NCBI GenBank assembly: GCA_037176885.1
Contig: JAWWNJ010000008.1
Location: forward strand, 2,480,001 to 2,544,000
Length of the DNA stretch: 64,000 nucleotides
Source of the DNA: Favolaschia claudopus
Lineage: Eukaryota > Basidiomycota > Agaricomycetes > Agaricales > Mycenaceae
Reading direction: 5' to 3'
Shown here: positions 20,876 to 31,758 of the stretch, piece after piece
Layout of the letters: each line of letters starts with the position of its first letter
Position numbering within the stretch: the first letter of the stretch is position 1
The notes under the pieces: generated by a model
Databases searched by the model: none
Told to the model about the DNA's origin: nothing
Seen by the model: only the letters and a program-made list of their open reading frames with translations
Translations under genes and position numbers: made by a program

Positions 20876-23215
20876 ATGTCGCTGTTCAAGGTTACTGGTG
20901 TGCTCTTTGCTTTGCTGCACGGAGTCGTGGCCGCCGCTCCGACGATCAAGCTTGACTCTGGAACCTTTGTTGGTACCGCGAGCTCGTCGAACACGCAGAG
21001 CTTCTTGGGCATTCCCTTTGCTCAGCCGCCGTACGTTGTCCTTTGGCATGTTTTTGCTTTAATGCTCATGAAAACCGCAGAGTTGGTGACCTTCGTTTCC
21101 GACTACCCGTGGCCAACTCTCCGTACACTGGCACCCACACTGTGAATGAATTCGGTCCTGCGTGTCCCCAACAGGCTGTGAAGTTGCCTGTCCTCTCCGG
21201 CTTCCCGCAAGAGGTCATCGACTTCGTCGTCAACTCGGCGTTTGGTGTCATTTTTCCTTCAGCCGAAGACTGTAAGCTACTCGCTCGGTCCAATACTTGG
21301 TCACAATTAATCTGGCCTAGGTCTGACCGTGAACGTGATCAAGCCTTCCTCGGCGACATCGACGTCGAAATTACCCGTGGTCGTCTGGATATTTGGCGGT
21401 GGATTTGAGCTTGGCAGTCCCTCGATGTGAGTCTAAACGCTTTCAATGTTTTCACATTGGCTCACACCTACTTCAGGTATGACGGTGTTCCCATCGTCCA
21501 GCGCTCTATCAAGATGGGAGAGCCCGTCATCTACGTTTCGTTGAACTACCGTGTTTCCGGTGCGTCGTCCATCGACACGATTTCGAGCATCTTAATCATC
21601 ATTCTCACTAGCCTTTGGGTTCTTGGCGAGCAAGGAAGTACGAGCCGCCGGAGTTGGTAACTTGGGCCTTCAAGATCGTATGTTTGAATAGTCCTTCTAC
21701 TGTGCGATGAATCTGATCCGTTCTCGTGAACCAGAACGTCAGGCGTTCCGTTGGGTTCAGAAATATATAGGCGCGTTTGGCGGGGATCCATCCAAAGTCA
21801 CCATGTACGCCTTTCCCATTATGATTCTTCACTGTGGTTGACGCAGAGTTCAGCTGGGGTGAATCTGCTGGCGCTATTTCTGCTTCGTTGCACATGATTG
21901 CCAACAATGGCAACCATGAGGGTCTTTTCCGCGGCGCATTCATGGAGTCGGGCTCGCCCATACCTGTCGGACCCGTACGTCCATCCCTTGATCATGCAGC
22001 TTGTCCCTGCATTCTCACTCCCTCCTCCTTGGGTAGCTTGAGAATGGTCAGAAGTGTATGTCACCGAACTTTCGAAGCTTTCGCGTCATTGAATTTCCTT
22101 TTTTTCTGCAGACTACGACGCGATTGTCAAACAAGTCGGATGCAGCAGTGCCGCTGACACCCTCGCGTGCTTGCGAACTGTTCCGTACTCTGCTCTCAAA
22201 GCCGCACAGGATGCATCGCCATTCATCTTCTCATACCAGGTTTGTTTTCCACCTTCGACGTGGTTCAACAGCATTGTTGACCAATAACATTAGTCTTTGA
22301 TCCTGGCCTGGCTCCCGCGCGAGGACGGAACATTCCTCACGGATGCTCCGCAAAAGTTGGTGCAACAGGGCAAGGTGGCGAATGTGCCTTTCGTTACCGG
22401 TCAGCTCTCTGCGTTTGCAAAGTTACATTCTTCTCACTTGTCTCCAGGCGACTGCGATGACGAGGGAACTCTTTTCTCACTCTCGACGCTCAATGTCACG
22501 TGAGCGTGTTTATATGTTTTCCCATGCTGATTCTGACATTGTTCAATCCAGAACGGACGCAGAGTTCTCGCAGTATGTGAGGAGCGTCTGGCTTCCGCAA
22601 GCTAGCACGGCTATGACCACCACGCTGCAACAAGTCTATCCGAACGATATTACTGCGGGTTCGCCGTTCGGTACCTCGATCTTGAATGCGGCCACATCAC
22701 AGTTCAAGAGGCTCGCGGCTTTCCAGGGTGATGCTGTGTTCCAGGCTCCTCGCCGATTCTTCCAGCAGTCTCGCTCAGGAAAGCAGAAGCAATGGGGCTT
22801 CAGTACGTTTCTCGCGCCAGCCAATGTCGTGCCCATCCATACTTGGCTCACCATCCTGTGCTTCCTTCCTTCCAGTTAGCAAACGTCTGAAGGCTATTCC
22901 ATTCCTTGGATCCGTAAGTGTTACTTCCTCGCTCGACCTCATTGACATTCAGCATGTTCATTTCAATAGTTCCACGTCTCGGACATCCTCAACATCTACT
23001 TCGACGGCGAGCTGACGGATCACCTGATCAATTTCGTCAACAAGCTGGATCCCAACGGCGACACTGTAGCCAATTGGCCCGCGTACACGACGGCTTCTCC
23101 GAACATGATGACCTTCCAAGATAGTCTTCTTTTCCCGACGACCATCACGCAGGATACCTTCCGCAAAGATGCCATTCAGTTCATAACGGACTTGACGCTC
23201 CAGTTCCCTATTTAA
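20876..23215 (+). CDS. secreted type-B carboxylesterase/lipase 1
   Basis: Alpha/beta-hydrolase of the Candida rugosa lipase-like group, acting on esters or acylglycerols outside the cell. The signal peptide is residues ~1-20 ([19 protein letters not shown]). Conserved blocks, in order: [18 protein letters not shown], the oxyanion strand [10 protein letters not shown], the nucleophile elbow WGESAGAIS (Ser), DEGTLFSLS (Glu) and the His in [15 protein letters not shown]. All catalytic residues are present. I count 13 introns of about 45-65 bp, for about 545 residues. The start at 20876 gives the signal peptide. It is followed head to tail by a close paralogue, with which it shares every one of its intron positions. 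Confidence 0.92.
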
Positions 23216-23915
23216 ATATGTAGGAATTTTTTTTTGTTCTGGGGTTATGAGCACGACGTCAAATTTCAATTACAAGTTGTATCAATACTCAATGCAATTA
23301 TTTATGTAAATCGTTTTCAGGATGAGATGTCGATTTTTACAGAACTGGAACTTGGGTTCAAAGACGAGTCTTGGATCTCGCCACCCTCAAAATTTCCGAG
23401 CTATATGCGACTGACGGCGGCCGAGGGCGATGTCTCGCTGTTGGTGGTTGAACGTATCAATTCCCGGAAACATGGAACCCGTCCCGGAAGGCTTGTGATA
23501 TTCTGACTGTAGGGCGTACTTACAAGCACTTCAAGTGTACTCAAAATCCGCGCCGCGATCTACACGAATCTGGGGAAATGCGGGGTAAGTACTAGTGACA
23601 TCACATTTAATTATCATCGCGGAATCTCTCAAACTTCAAAGACGAGCTGGGAGGCACGCCGCGTATAAATATCTTTCAACTCTTTTCTACCGGCAATTGC
23701 ATCACTGGCGGCCGACAAACGCCAGTGCTCGCAGCGCGACAGCATGAACCACACCGCGTGATGTTGCCCATGATCATGAGAAACAAATGTACATGTCGAA
23801 TAAGAACCGCGGACCTATTAGTCCCAGGCTGCATCGTCATAAAAGCGCTAGCAAACGAAAAAAAAACATGTCCGACGTGGGTTACCCTCCCATACCATAA
23901 ACCTCAAGCCAGAGG
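23216..23915. promoter_or_regulatory. intergenic, esterase 2 promoter
   Basis: The 700 bp between the two esterases hold no gene. A TATAAATA at 23664-23671 lies about 250 bp before the esterase 2 ATG, far enough to imply a long leader if it is used. Confidence 0.4.
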
Positions 23916-26557
23916 ATGTCGTCGTCGTCCCTGTTCAAGCTCGGATTTCTTGCTTTATTGCTCGAAACACAGGTGGCGGTCACGGTGGCTGCTGTTCTTG
24001 CCGCACCGTCGATCACTCTCGATTCGGGGACCTTCGTCGGCACTGCGGGCACGAATACGCAAAGTTTTCTAGGGATTCCATTCGCCCAACCGCCGTGCGC
24101 CATTTTTCTTCTTTCATTTACGATTTAACCGCGATTGAAATTCTCGTGTATGTAGGGTTGGTGATTTGCGATTTCGTCTCCCAGTGGCGAATGCTGCGTA
24201 TACGGGCACTCATAATGCCACGGCTATGGGCCCCGCGTGTCCGCAACAAGCTATCAAGCTCCCGATTCTCACCGGCCTTCCCCAAGAGGTTGTCGACGAT
24301 GTGGTGAATTCAATTTTCGGAACGGTCTTCCCAGCCTCCGAGGACTGTGAGTGATGCGAGTTGCATTTCTTCGATCGAATTCGGTTCGCTAATCACGACT
24401 CACTCGGGCCTTACAAGGCCTGACCATTAACGTTATCAAACCGACGTCCGCGACCTCTACGTCCAAGCTTCCGGTGGTTGCCGTAAGTTCAATTTCAGTC
24501 CATCCCGAATTAACATCGGCTCATGTGATGCGATGTACGCAGTGGATCTTTGGTGGTGGATTCGAACTGGGTAGTACCCAGATGTGAGGGCATTCGTTTC
24601 GGATTCAGGATTGAATTCTGAGTGCTGCTTAGGTACGATGGTACAACCATTGTTCAACGATCCATCGCGATGGGTGAGCCGGTGATCTATGTTTCGATGA
24701 ACTACAGAGTTGCCGGTCAGTTGTTTTCAATTTCAAGTAATAGACTTCAGAATAACATGATGGATCTTAGCGTTCGGATTCCTGGCGAGCAAGGAAGTAC
24801 GAGCTGCGGGAGTCGGTAATCTAGGTCTCCAGGATCGTACGTTGATTCAGTTGCATTTCGGAGACGATTCTGATCCATTCATTGATTGTATGTAGAGCGC
24901 CAGGCACTACGCTGGATTCAGAAGTACATCGGCAATTTTGGCGGCGATCCCAGCAAAGTCACAATGTGCGCATTGACGCCACTGCTTTGAACATGCTGAT
25001 TTCGGTTACAAAAATAGCTGGGGTGAATCGGCCGGGGCCATTTCTGTCTCGCTTCAGATGCTGGCGAACGGAGGTAACACCGAGGGACTCTTCCGAGGCG
25101 CATTCATGGAATCTGGCTCTCCTATCCCTGTCGGCGCGGTACGTATTTCCCCTCCGTCAAACCAAGTTTCCCTTGGTTGAATCTGGGCATCGTTCTCTAG
25201 ATCGAAAACGGGCAGAAATGTAATCACGTCTTATCTAGCTTTCGGATCTGCAGAACGCCTTGTTGATGACTAGTTTTTAGACTACGATCAAATTGTCTCG
25301 CAGACAGGCTGTTCTAGCGCGAGCGATACATTAGCATGCCTCCGCACCGTTCCGTTCGACAAGCTCAAGGCTGCGCAAGACGCGACTCCGGGGATTTTCT
25401 CGTACCAGGTACCGTTGTTGATAAGTTGCCTGTTTTTAAGATCAAGCTCAATTTAATTCACCAGTCCCTCGTTTTGGCTTGGCTCCCTCGTGCAGACGGG
25501 ACTTTCCTCTCTGATAATCCGCAACGTCTCGTTCAACAAGGAAAGGTCGCGAATGTGCCTTTTGTCACGGGTTGGTTTTACATTCCAACCAAATGTTTCG
25601 CCTGAGCTTACACGTATTTTGAAGGCGACTGCGACGACGAAGGGACGCTGTTCTCGCTTTCAACTTTGAACATAACGTGAGTTTGATCAATTTGGTGCCA
25701 GTTTGATATGCAAAGTTGAATTAGAACCGACGACCAATTCCTCACCTGGATCAAGACGTTTTGGGTTCCGCAAGGCTCGACAGCTCAAGGTGTCGCTCTG
25801 AATACGCTTTATCCGAGCGACCAGGTCGATGGCTCGCCGTTTGATACGGTGAGTCGTTACGCTGACTTGCTTGTCGAGAATGATGATGAACGATGTCCAC
25901 GGTTTTGTAGGGTCTGCTCAACAGCGTTACGCCTCAATTTAAGCGTATCGCTGCCTTCCAAGTGGGTTCCTGGAATCATTATATGAAGAGCTTGACCCAA
26001 TGATTGTCGATAGGGAGATGCGGTGTTCCAAGCGCCGCGTCGATTCTTCCAACAAACACTGTCTGGAAAACAGAAACAGTGGGCATTCTGTATGTGCATG
26101 CATAGATTAGAGATAATTTGGACTGATGTCGCACTCAGTGAGCAAGCGTGAAAAGGCTGTCCCCGTTCTTGGCTCCGTGAGTCTCACTTACTAAGAACTC
26201 GATCGGTTGTTGACTGAATACTTTTCACGATCTATAGTTCCACGCCACAGACATCCTCAACGTCTATTTCGATGGCGAGCTCACAGACTACCTCATCAAC
26301 TTTGCTAATAACCTCGACCCCGTGAGTGTAACGTGTTTGCATGTAGCAGGTAATATAATGCTCAACAATTGTCAAAAATAATCCCCTCTTTTCTCTAGAA
26401 CGGAAAGACGGTTCCGAGCTGGCCGGGGTACACGACTGCTACGCCAAACATGATGACCTTCCTTGACGGGTTGATCCCCACGTCGATTACACAGGATACG
26501 TACCGTGCGGCTGGGATGCAGTTCCTGACGAATCTTACGCTTCAGTTCCCTGTTTAA
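23916..26557 (+). CDS. secreted type-B carboxylesterase/lipase 2
   Basis: Tandem paralogue of esterase 1 with the same catalytic set: [10 protein letters not shown] oxyanion strand, WGESAGAIS nucleophile, DEGTLFSLS acid and FHATDILNVYFDGEL histidine. The signal peptide is residues ~1-29 (LGFLALLLETQVAVTVAAV core). It keeps the 13 introns of esterase 1 and has four more: 24483-24542, 25849-25910, 25962-26013 and 26322-26398. The matching spots in esterase 1 are continuous coding sequence. Each extra intron has GT...AG ends, and removing it restores the aligned protein. The stop is at 26555-26557. No frame break is seen, so both copies look functional. Confidence 0.92.
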
Positions 26558-27731
26558 TTTATCGATGAAATTGCTTAGGGTGGAACGTCAGATCCTATTA
26601 GGATAGGATCACTTATGTATTGCTGTAGTAAGTAGCAAGGAGTACAACTGAATGTACAAGTATTGAATTTGCAGTGAAAAAACGCGTCGACTTGAGGTGT
26701 CATGTGACCGCGTGTTGAAATCTCTGATTTCGAACTGCCAATCTGTCTAAGTCTTGCTCTCAATCTAACCCAGGGGAAAATTAATTACACTCATCTTGGC
26801 AGAAACACGTTACATAGCGAACTTGAAGCTGAGTGAATGCGCTGTACTTATCATCTCAACTGGAGTCGGCGATTTTATCAATTCAACAAGATATTTCGGT
26901 GACACGCCTGAAGCAGATCAGCCGCGGATGGATGTGCGAGGATGTGCATCCATTGTCCAGTACTTAACAGCTATGCGACAAGTCGAATAAAATAGATCCT
27001 GACATTTGAATTCCCCCTAGCCGATATTATTCAGGGCCGACATGAGGCTCCGTAATTTTCATCTGACTCTTTTGAGCTCTCTTTTGGTTCACTGTGATTG
27101 CGATATCGGATACTGTCGACGTTCGGAGCGTTTTTTCTAGTCGCAAAATACGCCTCAGACTTTGAGTGTGTTGTAACTGTGCTCCCGCCATTCGGTGGTC
27201 GCCTTGTGACCCTCGGGAACCCCTGCGCAGCTGCCCCATCTCCGGTAAACAAATTCTCTGTGATGCGTAGGTATTCGAGAACCAGTCGAGAATTCCATAA
27301 ATACAGTCGAAGCCCCACCTTATCGAACTTCTGAACGCCGACAATCAGATGTACGTCTGTACAAAGTTGATTAGATTACAGACCGTGCGCGCTGCCTCGA
27401 AATGCGCTTTTTAGATTTTCATTCGTTCGAAACTTCAGAGAGAGAAAGAAAGATTCTCAACTCTGACCGACCGTTTGAAACGGTGATTTTTGAAGGTTGA
27501 AAGTTGAAACCCAGTTGAGACTGGTTGAAATGCGTGGGGGATTGATGGCCGCCCGGACTGAACCTCCCGATCTGGCTTGGCCGCTGACAGCGCGTGTTGG
27601 GATCAAATTTGGTATTGCCCTCTTCCCTTTCTGCCAGCGTCACAAAGGAGCAGCAGGCACGGTGTGTGTGCAGCTACAAGCCCTCTCCCCCTCCTCATCC
27701 TGCTTTTCTTACTTTCAATCTCAGGCGCACC
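26558..27731. other. intergenic, with a short palindrome
   Basis: The 1.17 kb between esterase 2 and F-box gene 3 contain no supportable gene; short open frames on both strands lack domains. Confidence 0.5.
26591..26610. terminator. perfect hairpin after esterase 2
   Basis: GATCCTAT-TAGG-ATAGGATC: 8-bp arms with a 4-base loop, 34 bp after the esterase 2 stop. It could influence 3' end formation or be chance. Esterase 1 has no obvious equivalent. Confidence 0.3.
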
Positions 27732-29165
27732 ATGAAGAATCACTTTGTCCAGGTCGTCGATCGAGCTAGACAAGGCTTCAAACGGACGCGGAGCACCGGG
27801 TCTGAGTCTGAGACACAGTCTCACCTTGACCTCGTCCCCCCCGAACTCTGGCTCCAGATTTTCGCCTATCTTTCGTCTCATGTGGATCTCAAGGCAGTTT
27901 CTCTCACCTGCATATCCTTTCGACAACTTGCACAACCACTGTTGTTCACCAGAATATATACGCATCCCCCACCGCCGACATTGGCACTTCGTGGCATACA
28001 AACGACCAAATACCGGCGGCGGACGACCCAACGACTGGATTTCTTTCTTTCGCCTCTCATAGCACCAGCCGTGCGCGAGTGCTGGATCGACCCTCCATCG
28101 GCGGAAGAGGAGGACCTTCCCACAGACGTTTTGATAGACGCCATTTTTGACGGTTTACGAAAATTACCCAACTTAAAAGTCCTAGGTTGTCGATCTATAC
28201 GACTGGCATCGAAAAGGCTGGAGGTTCTGCGCTGTCTCTCGTTGACAACTCTTACGCTCGAGTCATGTCTGAGCGACGTCACCCAGCATACCCATCTCCC
28301 CGCCCTCTCGCTGTCGTCGGCGACGTTCAGGTATCACGAAGCAGTATCACGGGATGCCAGCCTTTCACCGCTGTTCTCGTTTTTCCTCTCCCCTCGCCAC
28401 TTACAACGTTTGGCGTCCACTTCAACCGAAGTCATACCCGTCCTCGCAAGACGCCGATCTTTTACCCGGCTTCTTCAACTGGAGATACCAGTCGAATGTC
28501 TTACATCCACATCATTTATCTCTGCCTTATCCCACTGCCCTTCCCTCGAGCGGATCACCCTCCTTACCGACGCAGAAGGTCATCTCCCCTCGCGCAGCAG
28601 TACCGTATCCGCGATACCTAAAAACACTCTCCCCAATCTCAAATTCTACCGCGGTCCGCGAAACTTTGCTGCCCTCTTCGCGAGTACAGGCCGCCTCCAG
28701 ACCGTCGAACTCTCGATTCCGGTCAAGGTCCACCGCCTCCTGCGCACCCTGGGGCAACTCAAAAGCGCCGTCGACTTCCTATCATTCCGCGTCGACGGTG
28801 ATATTCCGAAAACCCTGCTCGAGTCGATCCACACTCTCCTCCCGTCGCTGCGCACCCTCAGCATCAACGACCCTCCGGTCTCGCCTCTGACTTTGCACAC
28901 CCTCCTTGAGGAGACAACTCCGCGAAACACCACGCGCGTCTTCCGCATGCGTGTCGAAGGCCGCGATCGGTATAATTTGTGGGTGCCGCCAGTGGAGGAT
29001 GCTGTGGATGCGTTGGACTGCTATAAGAAGATACGCTCGGATATTGAACGGGTTTACCCAAATCTGTCGACGTTGAAGCTGCTTTATGGGGTCGAAGGGG
29101 CGTCGGTGGTGTGGAGACGTAATGCGGGGACGGGGCAACTTGTGCAGGCTACCGCCGTACATTGA
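27732..29165 (+). CDS. F-box / leucine-rich repeat protein 3
   Basis: Single-exon gene of 477 residues from the ATG at 27732 (MKNHFVQVVDRARQGF). Upstream in-frame codons start only with non-ATG triplets, so I reject a longer N-terminus. The F-box at ~40-85 reads LVPPELWLQIFAYLSSHVDL, then KAVSLTCISFRQLAQPLLF. Leucine-rich segments follow (LRKLPNLKVLGC, LRCLSLTTLTLESC, LHTLLPSLRTLSI). Likely an SCF adaptor; the target is unknown. It belongs to the same broad Agaricomycete F-box expansion as genes 1 and 2 but is only distantly similar to them and has no introns. It converges on FAD monooxygenase copy 2, as F-box gene 1 does on copy 1. Confidence 0.85.
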   Translation: MKNHFVQVVDRARQGFKRTRSTGSESETQSHLDLVPPELWLQIFAYLSSHVDLKAVSLTCISFRQLAQPLLFTRIYTHPPPPTLALRGIQTTKYRRRTTQRLDFFLSPLIAPAVRECWIDPPSAEEEDLPTDVLIDAIFDGLRKLPNLKVLGCRSIRLASKRLEVLRCLSLTTLTLESCLSDVTQHTHLPALSLSSATFRYHEAVSRDASLSPLFSFFLSPRHLQRLASTSTEVIPVLARRRSFTRLLQLEIPVECLTSTSFISALSHCPSLERITLLTDAEGHLPSRSSTVSAIPKNTLPNLKFYRGPRNFAALFASTGRLQTVELSIPVKVHRLLRTLGQLKSAVDFLSFRVDGDIPKTLLESIHTLLPSLRTLSINDPPVSPLTLHTLLEETTPRNTTRVFRMRVEGRDRYNLWVPPVEDAVDALDCYKKIRSDIERVYPNLSTLKLLYGVEGASVVWRRNAGTGQLVQATAVH

Positions 29166-29723
29166 ATGTGCTTGCGTTGGATGGGATGGGTTGTAATCTT
29201 CCTGGCTGGACTGGGATTTCAGGCGGATGTTCATGGGATTAATAGGTCTGTATCTGTATAAGTAGACGTTGTGTGCTCGCTATGAATCTTTGTATCGTGT
29301 CCTGTTCTTGAGTCTTTCCGAGCGTGACATGGATTATGTTCGCCTCCGAGTCATGGTCAGGCACAACGTGTTCCGATCCCCTTCTACTTGGCTTCGATAA
29401 TTAGGAAGGAAGGAAGAATATTAGGTACTTAGGAGTCCGTTCCTGAGCGGCGCAGCTACCCCTACATCGACTTGCGATTATTTGCTTGGCTGAGTCTGGT
29501 TCTTCGATTCTGTCCAGAGCTTTCATCTGAGATGTTGAATGGATAGACACTCGAGTCCAAGGTTTGACAGGCTGCCGGATGCCAATTTTCGCTGTTCTGC
29601 GGTCTTCGGGCATTTCGGCGTTGTTGTACCGTCAAGCACTAAAAATATGATACCACAAGTTTGTCAAAGTTCCAGCGGACACTGAAGAAGGTTACACTAC
29701 GGTCCACGAACAAGCTCGGTAGA
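29166..29723. other. convergent 3' intergenic region
   Basis: The 558 bp between two convergent stops show no gene. Confidence 0.5.
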
Positions 29724-31758
29724 TCAAATTTGACAGAAGTTTCTGAAGTACCGATCCACACCATCTTTACTGGATGCAACAGCGCCAACGACTCCATCCG
29801 GTCGGACTATAACGGCGGTGAGATTGTTGAGAGGAACGCCGTACACCGCATAAGCATGCGCATCCCGATCTTCCAAAATTACCTCGTAAGATGAAGAGCC
29901 CGATAGACTTTCGCCTTGAGGAAGCACCCGAACCGCCTGCGCCACTCCTAGGGGAAGACAAGCAGTGACTTCCGAAACATGTTCACCGCAATCGCCATCG
30001 CTTCCAAACAGCAATACAGTGTGCACCGTCACACTGAAGACAGAAAACAAAGTGGTTGTCTTCCCGTTCTCCGACTCTCCAGATCCTATGAAAACGAGGC
30101 CGGGAGCGTCAGGAGCACGATACGCAGCTTGAACATCAGCTGGCCCAGTTCCAATGGGTCGCGAGTATGGGTTGCTGATCCCCGTCACCGCGTCCGGTTC
30201 CTGCAAAATGATAGGGCTACCCGAGTAATTGATCCCCATCATCTGAATATCTCCCCCCCGAGCCCACGATTCGTTGGTCATCTTCTCTCCAGCGTGGAGG
30301 CGATGTAATGAAGAATCGTGAAGCTCCGTGGTGACTTTGAGCATATGAGTGATTACTCGGATGCGCTCCTGGTCGTAGGTTGCGAGAAGGGTTTGTGATG
30401 CGTGGCCTTTGTGAACAAGAGCAAGTTTCCAGCCTAGATTGAAGGCGTCATGAACGCCGGAATTTAAGCCCTGCCCTCCAGTTGGACTGTGACAATGTGC
30501 AGCGTCTGAGGTTTATGTGAGTGAAATGATCATGCAACATGTAGGATTGAAGACAGACCTCCGGCCAAGAAAACGCGACCAACGTGCATTTGCTTTACCA
30601 TACGCATATTGGGTCTGTCACAGCCAATTTAGAGACAACAGAATCAAAAACAATCTAGTCCAACCTGTAGATAGATAGCCAAGGTGCAGGTCCAAACCTA
30701 ACGTCATGCCTGCCCGTAATTTCATAAAACCGGTCGACGAATTCCTGACGAGTGATGGGCTTATCCACCAATTCCTCGGAACGGCCGGTATAGAAGAACA
30801 TAAAAGACAAATCCTTTACTCCGCTCGGGCGGAATATGATTCTATGTTCGCATTCAGCAATAAAATCTAGTACAAAACGAATATTCACTTACGAATTCGG
30901 AGATTCGTCCCACATATGCCAGAACTTGTCAGAATTAATTGAGCCACAGGCATTCCAATCATGGGGAGGACTCACTTTGGGATCTACACCTTGTTCCACA
31001 ACAATATCTCCGATCGCTATATACTGTGCTCGCGTTTCTCCCGCATACTCAATACCAATCTGCTTACGAACAGCACTCCGTGCTCCATCGGTCCCAACAA
31101 GCCAATCAAAACTCGCCGTCTCTTTCACTTTATTCCCCATAGAATCTGTCTTCTCGATGTGCGCAACCACATGACCAGGGAACTGCTCTAGGCCACGAAA
31201 TTCGGACCCAAGCTCGACGTTACACGCAAGTCGCAGCAGATGAGATCGAAGGATTTTTTCGTGAATTTCTTGATCGACGTAGTAGGTGTTGGGCTGAGGA
31301 AATTCGTCAGTCCTTTCGGTGAAGAAATAATTGAACTGACATATGGTGTGTCCGGTGAAGGCTCCATGATATCAACAACCTTGACGAACGTCGTTGGGTT
31401 GGTTTCTCCGTGCTCGTATTTCGCGATCGAAGGGCGAAGTAGCTCGCCTGCTTTCAAGATGTCCGGGAGAATACCGAGAATGTCGTATAGCTCCAGCGTA
31501 CGGGGCTACAAGAGAAGTTTTACTTTACTTAGTCATTCTTTTCGAGAGGCGACACAATGAATGACCTGAATCGCCGCCCCGCGAGAGCCTTTGCTATGGG
31601 AGGTCTGTTTATCGATGATTCGCACTGAGACTCCATATTTGAGTAGAATGAGAGCCAGTACTAGCCCCGATGGACCAGCGCCGACCTGGTAAGCATGAGG
31701 ACGACTGGAATGGCGAGATAAATAAGACTCACAATGAGCACAGAGGGTTTATCCATGG
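29724..31758 (-). CDS. FAD-dependent aromatic hydroxylase-type monooxygenase, copy 2
   Basis: Paralogue of the gene at 5697-7749, with introns at the same positions. Exon 1 (31758 down) reads MDKPSVLI, and after the intron VGAGPSG continues. Conserved blocks are [60 protein letters not shown] and [16 protein letters not shown]. The final exon 30505-29724 carries the rest of the FAD domain and the thioredoxin-like C-terminal domain, ending RYFRNFCQI. No stops or frameshifts were found in the joined exons, about 550 residues. The ORF-internal ATGs near 30344 and 31170 are not starts. Role: hydroxylation of an aromatic or related ring; the substrate is unknown. It converges on F-box gene 3. Confidence 0.9.
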
